From NCBI GenBank assembly GCA_002923375.1, contig BEIJ01000002.1:62001-126000 (forward strand): a stretch of DNA of 64,000 nucleotides, given 5' to 3'. Below the pieces are notes generated by a model. The model was given only the letters and a program-made list of their open reading frames with translations. It was not told the origin of the DNA and ran no database searches. A program made the translations under genes and the position numbers. Positions 9,801 through 17,416 of the stretch are shown piece by piece (position 1 is the stretch's first letter; each line of letters starts with the position of its first letter). The DNA is from a bacterium HR33 (GTDB taxonomy: Bacteria; Gemmatimonadota; Gemmatimonadetes; Gemmatimonadales; GWC2-71-9).

Positions 9801-10552
9801 GGCCGGGTGTGTTGGGTCTGGGGCGCAGGCTGCAGATCTCGGTGGTGACGGTGAATTTGTTGCGGGGGATAGACGAGTTGTTGCACGGTGCCGAAGGAGC
9901 GCGCGGTTGGGGTCTCGCGTTGCGGCCCGATCCGATGCTCCTTTACGTGACGGGGTTCGATCCTGTGGAGCGGCGTTTTGTATATGCGGTAAACGAGCGT
10001 TTCGGCGCTACCGGTAGCGGGGCCAACGTGTTCCGGGCGCCGTTCCAGATCGGCATTCAGGCTCGGTTCACCATAGGTCCGGATCGCACTCGGGCGGCTT
10101 TGGACGGTTTGCGGGGGTTCGGTCCCAGGGGTGGCATGCGGCCCGGGGCGCTCGCAGGAGGTCCGACTCCTGCAGCGGCGCGCGGGGAGTTTTTGTCGCG
10201 GTTTTATGCTTTGTTGCCCAATCCTCCGCGTGCCGTGTTGGAGCTGCGGGACTCACTGGGATTGACCGGCGAGCAGGTATCGGCGCTCCAGGCTTTGGCG
10301 GACACGTTGTCGCGGCGGATTGAGTCTTTGGGCGATTCGCTGTTTGCGGCGTTGGAGCGCCGCGGCGGGCGGGATCAGAATCCCGGCGAGTTGTTGGCGC
10401 TGGTCCGGCCGCAGTTCGAGGCGGGGCGAGAGCAGGTGCGCTGGTCGTTGGAGCGGATCAGGGAGATACTCACTTTGGAGCAGTGGAACCGGTTGCCGGA
10501 TCGGATTCGCAATCCTACCAATCGTGCCGGGCGGCCGAGGCCGGAGGGATAA
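6872..10552 (+). CDS. TonB-dependent receptor-like outer-membrane protein with carboxypeptidase-like N domain and LTXXQ-like C-terminal domain
   Basis: A TTG start at 6872 behind a GGGGA site gives 1226 residues; no ATG alternative precedes the signal peptide (residues 1-26). Residues 35-115 are a carboxypeptidase-regulatory-like beta domain (ITGTVTDESGAPLAGAVVEV). A plug-like segment (about 140-250) and a long beta-barrel follow up to about residue 1080. The C terminus (about 1110-1215) is unusual for the class: it is helical with LGLTGEQVSAL and ILTLEQWNRL, which resembles the LTXXQ helices of Spy/CpxP-type periplasmic chaperones or metal sensors. Receptors of this Oar-like type import or display unknown ligands. 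The 3' part has a homologous displaced fragment at 15065-15200. Confidence 0.85.
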   Translation: MAGLRSRGAWLLAAALCAAAARLDAQIGLSTDIITGTVTDESGAPLAGAVVEVFSLETQVTRTVRTDARGRYTVVFPDGGGQYRVRIRYLGKQPQETLLQRFADEDRLVWDVRLTSAPVILEEFTVRAPPRPVRAPDLPTPGSTERLFTTEMLTRLPVDLEDLSLLASLVPGTVVVPESDSTPAGFSVAGLRLDANSITLDGLTFSSGSVPQEAVRATRVVTSTYDVARGQFSGGLIASTTRSGTNVVQGSSGYSLRDEDLAITDDPDSPFSRGFTQHVFSGGLGGPLVKDRLFVFGSAQARLRTDAQQHLLSATASDLLRLGLHPDSLNRFLEAVETAGVPPTIVSPEGNRDSDNFSGLVRLDYLVNHSHTLTLRGDLRKTSQEPARLAPLALPQTGGLANSSAQGVMAALTSRLGASLISEFRAYVSSESQDSRPLLDLPAGRVQVASELPEGGVGVSTVSFGGNAALPYRSDKDALEAVQEISWLPGTGRHRIKLGALLRAERSSELISNNVNGTFFYNSLADLEQGRAAVFRRTLLPADRAAKRLDYAVYLGDVWRASRSLQLTYGLRFEGATYPDPPPFNPEISALFGRRTDRIPPEIHLSPRIGFTWTIPGSGVRGGLPGQPGWIVRGGVGEFRSPLPSGLLSAVHAATGLAASEAQVVCVGGEVPQPRWEEYLRDPSSVPSGCVSGGGTAPLRQPAPNVTLFAGDFAAPRAWRASLGFQRFLTSLLRLSVDFNYARGVSQYGFRDLNLRATPYFNLPAEAGRPVYVAPSDIAPVTGAVRFAGSRVHPEFGHVLEAASDLGSESKQLSVSLGGVTRRGVVLQLSYTWSQSRDQFSASRFGASGFGALPVAGDPAVREWAFSDFDRRHSVVGTLSYGFSPALELTAIGRFVSGAPFTPMVGSDINGDGARNDRAFIFDPASGTAEGAAMARLLESAPSRIRECLSSQIGMIAGRNSCRGPWQSSFDLQLNYRPGVLGLGRRLQISVVTVNLLRGIDELLHGAEGARGWGLALRPDPMLLYVTGFDPVERRFVYAVNERFGATGSGANVFRAPFQIGIQARFTIGPDRTRAALDGLRGFGPRGGMRPGALAGGPTPAAARGEFLSRFYALLPNPPRAVLELRDSLGLTGEQVSALQALADTLSRRIESLGDSLFAALERRGGRDQNPGELLALVRPQFEAGREQVRWSLERIREILTLEQWNRLPDRIRNPTNRAGRPRPEG

Positions 10553-10631
10553 AGCCCGCTCTTGTGTTCAGGTCTGCTACATACACTAGCACGGAGTGCG
10601 AAGGTGCTGGGCAGTTGAACGGCGGGAGCTT

Positions 10632-11267
10632 TTAGCGCCAGCCCACTTTCCCCTCCTCCACGATGGCACCCGGCCGGAAAGCCACCACAGAGAATGAACC
10701 GGTGACCTGAATCTGCGGCGCACCTGGCGTGATGGTGTTCGGGCTGGTGCACCAGCCCTCAGGGGTTCCGCTGGTGTTGCTCCAGCAATACAGGACACCA
10801 GTGAAATCAAAGTCACCTTCGACGCGGTTCCCTGACGATTTAGCGACGTTCACGCGCCCACTAACTGCCGTATAGCTCTCGCTCCTCTCACCAGCCACAC
10901 GATGGTAGTACGCCGTAAATCCTTGGAGGCTTCCGTCTTTGACCTCTAGAGGAGCCAGCCCGTAAATCCCTTGGCCGGGCCTCCCTTTACCTGGGCTGTA
11001 GAGTTGGAACCGCTGCCCCGTGTAGGTTCCAACGCCGGAGGAATACAAGGTGAACTGCACAGAGATGCCACGGCGCGGGTCGCTGCCAACGTTGAACCAG
11101 CCTGTTCCCTCATATTCTGTCTGAACCGCGCCGCGGATCTGAGCTCTGAACCAGGAGCTATCGAGGCCAGCGGTGGGTGCCTGGCAAGCAGGCACCAGCA
11201 AAACCATAGCCATGATGCCTGCGGTGCTCGTACCTAAGAACTTTTTCTCCTCTCCAGTCATCCGCAA
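10632..11267 (-). CDS. Predicted lipoprotein of unknown function
   Basis: The protein has 211 residues. The N terminus has a hydrophobic stretch ending in LLVPAC, a lipobox-like site near residue 28, so it is likely a lipoprotein. The mature part is rich in beta-type sequence, Gly, Thr and Tyr, with two Cys near residue 150 (LYCWS and GWCTS) that could form a disulfide. TTG 11267 follows AAGAGG at a good distance; ATG 11261 is an alternative. I recognise no domain. It lies 14 bp after the broken protease gene on the same strand and may belong to the same operon. Base composition is less GC-biased at wobble positions than the housekeeping genes, fitting an acquired region. Confidence 0.65.
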   Translation of the reverse strand: MRMTGEEKKFLGTSTAGIMAMVLLVPACQAPTAGLDSSWFRAQIRGAVQTEYEGTGWFNVGSDPRRGISVQFTLYSSGVGTYTGQRFQLYSPGKGRPGQGIYGLAPLEVKDGSLQGFTAYYHRVAGERSESYTAVSGRVNVAKSSGNRVEGDFDFTGVLYCWSNTSGTPEGWCTSPNTITPGAPQIQVTGSFSVVAFRPGAIVEEGKVGWR

Positions 11268-11281
11268 AGCTGCCTCTTGAT

Positions 11282-12912
11282 CTATGGTCTGAGCCGCGGC
11301 CTTCTTCGAAACTCCGGGTCCCCGGGTCCCTGGTCAATGTTATTGTTGACAAAGTGAGTGTCAGAACCGGCAACTCCTGCGCTGGACACTGTGATGCGCA
11401 TCTCGAAATGGCCTAGTTCTCTCCACACGTCCAAAGTCTGCGTCTTTGCCGTACCTAACACATCGGTCGTCCCCGTGTTGAAGTAGTACACCGACCAGTG
11501 GTAAGAGTACGATCCGTTACCTCCTGCCGGGAAGGCCTCCCACGCGTACGTGCCAGGGTGATCCACGGCACTCGGGCCTTGAATCTCCACGGCGACCGCA
11601 ACGGTCGCGAGCAGGGGACCCAGATCACGCTCGACGTTGGCCAGCGGGGCGAACACTGCTAGGTTTTGGACCGTATCCGACCCCCTGTGGATGCCCCGCA
11701 GCGTCACAGTGTTGTCGCCGTGCCAAATGAAAACCGGTGCACCGCTATCGTGTCCCTCTGAACTGTAGGTCGCGAAGTCTTGACACAAGAACTTGAAGTC
11801 GCCTGGGCCTTTCGTGTGAACGCATGTATCGGTAATCTCTCCATATGTCCAGCCGGTAGTTCTGCCAATCTTCTCAACCACTTCACCGACCAAAGACGTT
11901 GGACTCTCGCTGATGATCTGAAGCCGCTGCCCGTTGGTTTCTACCGAGCCACGCAAGCCGCGACCGGGACCGACTCGGTTGAGCGTTTGGGCAATAAACC
12001 CCTGCTCAAAGTTACTGGTCTCGTGCAGGATGATCGCCACGTCTGCATATCTACAGTCGTCCCGGTCCCAGAACGGACCGCAGCGAAACGAAGGGGGGTC
12101 ATGCACCTCGCGCCCTATGCGGTTCCCGGCTTCGGGCAGGGGCTGGTAAAACACCGCACCGTCGCTAGCCAGCCTAACAAAAGTGCAGTGCGACGCGGTT
12201 ACAAACACGCTGGAAGGCGGTACCTGTTCCCAGATTGCGTTGAGGCCCAAGGTGCAGACTGTGCTATCTGTGCTAACCTGAAGCCCACCGAGCATGGGAC
12301 GCGCCCGATCCCTGAGGCTGTGTCCCGTTTCCTCCGACACCGGGCTGGCAACAGTAAACCGTATGGCTTCTAAGGGAACTCCCAGCTCGGCGACTTTCGC
12401 CTCGATTTCTCCCAGTTTACCTACAACCTCAACTCCGATTTCCACGCGGTTTTTTGCTTCGTCCAAGTCTACGAACACAACCCCAGAATGCGGGAGAATC
12501 TTTGCAGTGAGCAGGTCTCGCCACTCGCTGAGTTCACGGAAACGGTACCTGACCTGCCGGATCACGACCCGCGGCATTGGTTCGCGGGACCAAGAAGCCT
12601 TCCTAGCCAAGGCGCGCTGAACAAGGTGCGTCACCCGCGCCGCTTGGCCTAGATCTGTTAAGTAGCCCACTACCGTGTCGCCGTGGGTGAAGAAGCCACC
12701 GAATTCAGGAACCTGTGCGCTTATCTCCTCGCACGGCTGCTCCTGCGGTAGCGCGTTACCCCAAGGCAAACGCCAATCGGGTGCTGATGTAGGTTCAGAA
12801 TGAACGCCCCCCCCACAGGGTCCGTAAGCGCCAACCTTTCCTTACAGGCAACCAGGGGCAGGATCGCGAGGCTGATGCTGACTAAACCTCTGCGGGGCGA
12901 GCGGTGCGTCAT
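11282..12912 (-). pseudogene. Trypsin-like serine protease lipoprotein, split by a frameshift at a run of eight G
   Basis: The lipoprotein signal starts at ATG 12912 (AILPLVACKE, lipobox LVAC) behind GAGG. It changes frame at the homopolymer 12807-12814 (eight C on the plus strand), and the rest continues in another frame to 11282. The main part holds a trypsin-like triad: TASHC near residue 191 of the downstream frame, DVAIIL for Asp near residue 245, and GHDSGAP for Ser near residue 340. A C-terminal PKD-like beta domain (GGNGSYSYHWSVYYF) follows. The joined protein would be about 540 residues and exported. The single indel may be a sequencing error, a true null mutation or a phase-variation switch. 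Downstream of the tract the frame remains open for more than 490 codons. Confidence 0.7.
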
Positions 12913-13209
12913 TGCCCTCGTCAGCCACTGCCAAACTAGGGAGCGGCGAGCGTGGCACGAGAGAAGAAACGTCGACCAGCTGCATGGTAAACGGGCCTTG
13001 CTCACTTTTGCCCCTTCGTTGCTCCTTGAACTTAGCATAGGGAAAACCAGGGGGTGCGTCAACAGCCACTATGGAACGATCGGCTCCGATTCCGCAGATC
13101 GTGGATTACGTTGCTAGACGGATTCAGGCAGCGCACAGTCACAAGTAAAACGAAACTCTCATGAGCACTACGCGGGGTCGGTCTCGATGTCCACGCCGAG
13201 CTGACCGCG
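12913..13209. other. Intergenic, no supported gene
   Basis: I see the probable promoter and leader of the protease lipoprotein. There is also a 26-codon frame at 13071-13148 whose translation faintly recalls the first helix of MNT-type nucleotidyltransferases. Neither is strong enough to call as a gene. Confidence 0.4.
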
Positions 13210-13623
13210 GTGGCCGTGGTGGGGCCGAGCCGTGAGGTGCGGTCGCTTGGGGTCATTCCCAACCGGCCGGGGTTGGTCCGCCGCCTGGTCGAGAGGCTCG
13301 GGCCCGCAGGCATCAGGTTCACGAGAGCGCTGTGCAGCGGGGCGGTGAAGGAGGGGGTTCGGAGGAGCGGAATGAGCAAGCGCGCGAGTTGTGACACATT
13401 TCGGCACTCGTTTGCGACCCATTTGTTGGAGGCGGGCTGTGATATCAGGACGGTTCAGGAGCTTCTGGGCCACAAGGACGTGAGCAGCACGATGTTGTAC
13501 ACCCATGTGTTGAATCCTCGGGGTTGGCGGTACGGACGCCGACGGACGACGGGGCGTCCGCGGAGTCTCCCAGTGATAAGGGATTGGGTTGACAACAGGC
13601 GGGGATACCTGCAGTGTAACTAG
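13210..13623 (+). pseudogene. Integron-type tyrosine recombinase, C-terminal remnant
   Basis: From about 13318 onward the frame reads like the C-terminal catalytic half of IntI-type integrases: [20 protein letters not shown], then [11 protein letters not shown] and [12 protein letters not shown] with the Tyr nucleophile. The N-terminal half, including the first catalytic Arg, is missing. The first residue of the HxxR box is Asp instead of His. The part before 13318 has no visible homology. It cannot be an active recombinase as it stands. A second, shorter copy of the same end lies at 14442-14507. Confidence 0.75.
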
Positions 13624-13650
13624 GGGTTAGATTGCCGCACCAACACGACT

Positions 13651-14013
13651 GTGAGGCGAACCAAGAATCGAAAACTGCGCACGCTTGTCAGGCAGCTGTG
13701 TAAGACTGTCGCGGAACTCGAGCGCCTCTATCCCTATCGCAGGTTCACCCTAGACGGCCATTTGGTGGGCAGTCTTGGCGAGGTCGTGGCGGAAGCCCGT
13801 TATGCGCTGACGCTCTTGCCCTCATCCACGGCCGCTCATGACGCCCGAGCCCCAGACGGTCGCTTGGTCCAAGTGAAGGTCACACAGGGCAAGACCGTCG
13901 CCTTACGCGCGCGCCCGCGTCACCTTATCGTTCTAAAGTTGCAGGGTTCGAAGCGGTGGCCAGGAAGCTCCCGCTCATTCACCCCGGAGAGATTCTCCGC
14001 GAAGAGTTCCTGA
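13651..14013 (+). pseudogene. DUF6998-like small protein, 3' end replaced at junction with higA
   Basis: GTG 13651 opens a frame of 120 codons. Residues 5-100 (LYPYRRFTLDGHLVGSLGEV, then HDARAPDGRLVQVKVTQG and HLIVLKL) resemble a family of short proteins of unknown role that often travel in mobile regions. From about 13940 the family resemblance stops and the frame runs into the out-of-frame higA sequence, so the natural C terminus is lost. The fold suggests a restriction-like or nucleic acid-binding core, but this is a guess. higA starts inside this frame at 13956. Confidence 0.5.
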
Positions 14014-14249
14014 AGCCCCTGGGCATCAGCCAGTATCGGCTGGCGAAGGACATCAGCGTGCCCCCTCGGCGGATCAACGAGATCGTCCACGGTAAGCGAT
14101 CCATCACCGCCGACACGGCTCTGCGGCTGGCGCGATATTTCGGCACCTCCGAGCGCTTCTGGCTCAATCTGCAGACCCGTTACGATCTCGAGGTGGAAAA
14201 GGAGAGACTGGGGAGCCGGCTGGAGAAGGAAGTAACCGTGCGTTCATAA
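13956..14249 (+). CDS. higA: HigA-type antitoxin, Xre-family HTH (no HigB partner)
   Basis: The protein has 97 residues from GTG 13956. The hallmark HPGEILREEFLKPLGISQYR is followed by a lambda-Cro-like HTH (RRINEIVHGKRSITADTALR) and RYFGTSERFWLNLQTRYDLE, the full-length pattern of HigA/VapI antitoxins. HigA normally represses a higBA operon and neutralises the RelE-like HigB ribonuclease encoded just upstream. Here that position holds the truncated DUF6998-like gene, so the antitoxin is an orphan at this locus. A damaged copy of its last third lies at 16139-16222. Confidence 0.88.
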   Translation: MARKLPLIHPGEILREEFLKPLGISQYRLAKDISVPPRRINEIVHGKRSITADTALRLARYFGTSERFWLNLQTRYDLEVEKERLGSRLEKEVTVRS

Positions 14250-14632
14250 CCTAGGGAGCACACGCGCGGCGTAGGGCCTGCTGCTGTACGGTCCCGCTTT
14301 TGTGGTGCAGCCGGTGGTATCGGTCGCCGCTGGATGGGCCCCCGCTCCGGTGTCAGGCTTCCGCCTTGGCTGGCGTCATGCTGCGCGCTTGACAACGTCC
14401 GCACGCTCTTTGGCTGCCTCGATGGCCTCTCGATCAAAATCGGCCACAAACACGTGAGCGCGGCAGTGTTGTACGGCGGTGTGTTGAACCGGGAGGGTTG
14501 GCGGTAGCGAGTCCGGCGGAGGAGGTGGGGGCACGGAGCCGCGCGGTGATAAGGACTTGCCTTGACCTAGCACAGGGCAACATGCGATCTAATCAGTAGG
14601 TTAGGCACCCGGTAGCCGTTGGAGCATTCGGA
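14250..14632. other. Gene-poor stretch with integrase debris
   Basis: Apart from the integrase-end remnant at 14442-14507 I see no complete gene. The sequence at 14515-14570 (GTGATAAGGACTTG, TTGACCTAG) recalls the region after the first integrase remnant (GTGATAAGGGATTG, TTGACAAC at about 13572), so the duplication covers coding and flanking DNA. Confidence 0.5.
14442..14507 (+). pseudogene. Second integron-type integrase C-terminal fragment
   Basis: The frame reads GHKHVSAAVLYGGVLNREGW and then R before TAG. It aligns with [20 protein letters not shown] of the remnant at 13210-13623 and keeps the catalytic His and Tyr. It is too short to be functional and has lost everything upstream. Confidence 0.6.
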
Positions 14633-15061
14633 ATGAGGAAACGGGTCGAGAGGATGGGCCGCTGGGTCGATGCGGATCAGGTTTTCGAGGCCTGGACTTC
14701 CGCGGATCTCGGCCGAATGCTCGGTGCAAGATCCTTCCAGACGAACCCCATTGATCGCCACTTCCTTCTCCAGGGTATCGTCAGGGCAACCTATCGTCTT
14801 CGGAGTGATCCTGAGATGAGGCGAGTCAGCGTCGAAACCGGAATGATGCACCTGAGCGAGCTCTCGACTGTCGTTCGGGCACTACGAATCGAGTTCAGCG
14901 GGGCTTTCCCGCGCGTCCCGTCTTTCGCTTGGCTCGCGACGGCTCTCGCCGAAGAGGGTAGGGTGGACGACGCGATACAAGTCTGCGAGACCGCGGCACG
15001 TTTCGGTCTTGAGGACGGTACAAAGGCCGGGGGTAGCTCGGACGCGTGGCGCCGCAGGTGA
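14633..15061 (+). pseudogene. Hypothetical TPR-tail protein, 3' truncated
   Basis: ATG 14633 opens a 142-codon frame. The last third (FAWLATALAEEGRVDDAIQV and then GLEDGTKAG) is a single TPR-like helix pair found at the end of a widespread family of short uncharacterised proteins. After GTKAG the usual continuation (a basic helix) is missing and the frame ends in low-complexity residues, directly before the displaced TonB-receptor fragment at 15065. The gene was probably cut by that junction. The first 100 residues contain no motif I recognise. Confidence 0.5.
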
Positions 15062-15369
15062 GGTCGCGCTCGTGCGGCTTCGTACGGGTTGCGGGGGTTC
15101 GGTCCGCGGGGCGGCATGCGTCCCGGGGGCGCTCGCAGGATGTCCGATTCCTGCAGCGGCGCGCGGGGAGTTCTTGTCGCGGTTTTATGCTTTGTCGCCC
15201 TGCTCAGAAGGCCGCTTATGGGACCTGTGGGCTGGCGCTCAGATGCTCCTGAACCCATCCCGCACTCTTCGGGGACTCTGCGACGGCCGGCTTCTCTATG
15301 TGTGGAGATAATTCACCCAGCTTGACAGCACGCTGCGCGACAACGGCACGCACTCCGGATTTTTGGTCC
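15062..15369. other. Stretch without intact gene; holds a TonB-receptor fragment
   Basis: The first 140 bases are the displaced receptor fragment (listed separately). The remainder up to the vapC stop shows no coding signal I can support. Confidence 0.5.
15065..15200 (+). pseudogene. Displaced fragment of a TonB-receptor 3' region
   Basis: About 135 bp align with 10085-10219 inside the receptor gene at 6872-10552, with identity by eye well above 80 percent. One frame still reads PAAARGEFLSRFYAL, identical to the receptor. Small indels break the rest. It may derive from this receptor or from a paralogue elsewhere. Confidence 0.75.
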
Positions 15370-15798
15370 TCAGACCAAGGGGTTTTTGAGCGATACTCGG
15401 GGGAAGCGAGCGAAGTCGCTGTCAGTGGAATAGAGATCAGCTCCGTACTCGATCGCCAGAGCTGCTAAGTGAGCATCGGTCGTGAGGTTGCCTGCAGTGC
15501 CGGAGCCGGATAGGAGATCTTTCAGAATGCGCCAGTGCTCCGATCCCGGCACCAGGGGAACGACGTGGGGTTGGGAGAGCCAGCCGTCCACGATTCCTAT
15601 TGCCTGATCGGGGGACAGGGGTCGCGGGAATACACGAGGATTCGTCACCAGCCTCAAGAAGCCCAGAATCACCGCCCACGGCAGGGCCACAACTTCGTCA
15701 TCGCTCAGCGCTTGCTCCAACCAGACCCTGGCACGGGAGTGGTTAGGTGCATCCCGATTACAGGCGTAGAGCAAGAGATTGAGATCCACGAGCTTCAA
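15370..15798 (-). CDS. vapC: VapC-family PIN-domain toxin ribonuclease
   Basis: The protein has 142 residues, the usual length. PIN-domain acidic residues are present: Asp5 in KLVDLNLLLY, Asp108 in NLTTDAHLAALA, and Asp126/Asp128 in STDSDFARFP. The stretch LPWAVILGFLRLVTNPRVF is typical of one VapC subgroup. Such toxins cleave RNA with Mg2+ and are held inactive by the antitoxin encoded just upstream, with 7 bp between the genes. All catalytic positions look intact, so this pair is probably active, in contrast to the surrounding debris. Confidence 0.9.
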   Translation of the reverse strand: MKLVDLNLLLYACNRDAPNHSRARVWLEQALSDDEVVALPWAVILGFLRLVTNPRVFPRPLSPDQAIGIVDGWLSQPHVVPLVPGSEHWRILKDLLSGSGTAGNLTTDAHLAALAIEYGADLYSTDSDFARFPRVSLKNPLV

Positions 15799-15805
15799 TG
15801 CAGCT

Positions 15806-16063
15806 CTACTTCCTCAGCGATAGCTCTCGGCTGATTTCTTCGTCTTCCAGAGAGTCGGCCAGCGCTAGGGCCTTGTCGAGCATACGAAGCGGCTGGCCCA
15901 TGGAGTACGTAGGGCACCGATAGCGGGAACGGGGCACCTGCTTGCCCTGCAAAGCCTGCCGGAGCAAACGGTTGAGCATTTCCTTGAGCGAAACACCTTG
16001 CCGCCGCGCTTCGGACCGCAAGAGCTTTAGCAAATACGCGTCGATATCTACGGTAGTTCGCAC
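15806..16063 (-). CDS. vapB: VapB-like ribbon-helix-helix antitoxin
   Basis: The protein has 85 residues from GTG 16063. The first 45 residues (MRTTVDIDAYLLKLLRSEAR) form a ribbon-helix-helix DNA-binding domain. The C-terminal half is the flexible toxin-binding part, ending in acidic DSLEDEEISRELS. It neutralises the PIN toxin and should repress its own operon. The 60 bp upstream contain TGATGC and GCATCA half-sites about 27 bp apart, which could be the operator, but this is weak. Confidence 0.85.
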   Translation of the reverse strand: MRTTVDIDAYLLKLLRSEARRQGVSLKEMLNRLLRQALQGKQVPRSRYRCPTYSMGQPLRMLDKALALADSLEDEEISRELSLRK

Positions 16064-16288
16064 GGTTTGATGCTAACACACCTTGATCTTGATGTCAATG
16101 CATCACGACCCGCCTCACAGGGAAGGAGGGTGCCCCGGATCTGCAGACCCGTTACGATCTCGAGATCGAAAAAGAGAGATTGGACTGACGCCTGGAGAAG
16201 GAAGTAACTTTGCGTTACTCAGACGCGTACGCAGGGGGCGCAGGGCTTGGATGCGTCAAAGACAGGTTTCTCGGGGCCGGAATGCCCT
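16064..16288. other. vapBC upstream region with displaced higA tail
   Basis: The region carries the likely vapBC promoter, the higA fragment at 16139-16222 and the convergent end of the aldo/keto reductase gene. No other coding signal is seen. Confidence 0.5.
16139..16222 (+). pseudogene. Displaced higA 3' fragment
   Basis: The sequence translates as LQTRYDLEIEKERL, then a stop, then RLEKEVTLR. It matches the last part of HigA encoded at 14168-14247 at nucleotide level. The in-frame TGA replaces a glycine-serine pair region and no start is nearby, so it is dead. Confidence 0.75.
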
Positions 16289-17275
<987 letters not shown>

Positions 17276-17416
17276 TGCTCTCCTCCGCGGTTTCGCTTTC
17301 TTTCAGAGCAAGGCGGCCTGCTTACCCCATGCTAAAGAGGTCCTTCGGCGCGCCTCCGCCGAACACCCCGGGAGCCGCAAGAATAGGGCGCGATTCCCGT
17401 GCCCCAAGGCTTGAGG

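Noticed and set aside
13071-13148. 26-codon frame resembling the first helix of a nucleotidyltransferase
   Set aside because: Too short and similarity too weak; no catalytic motif follows.
14560-14606. attC-like site ending in GTTAGGC before the gene at 14633
   Set aside because: The 3' core fits GTTRRRY but no proper partner core (RYYYAAC) or paired inner boxes were found within a normal distance; the nearest match (ACCTAGC) has a wrong base.
16176-16192. In-frame TGA in the displaced higA fragment as another selenocysteine codon
   Set aside because: The position is not Cys in the intact gene, no start or ribosome site precedes it, and the fragment is flanked by debris.
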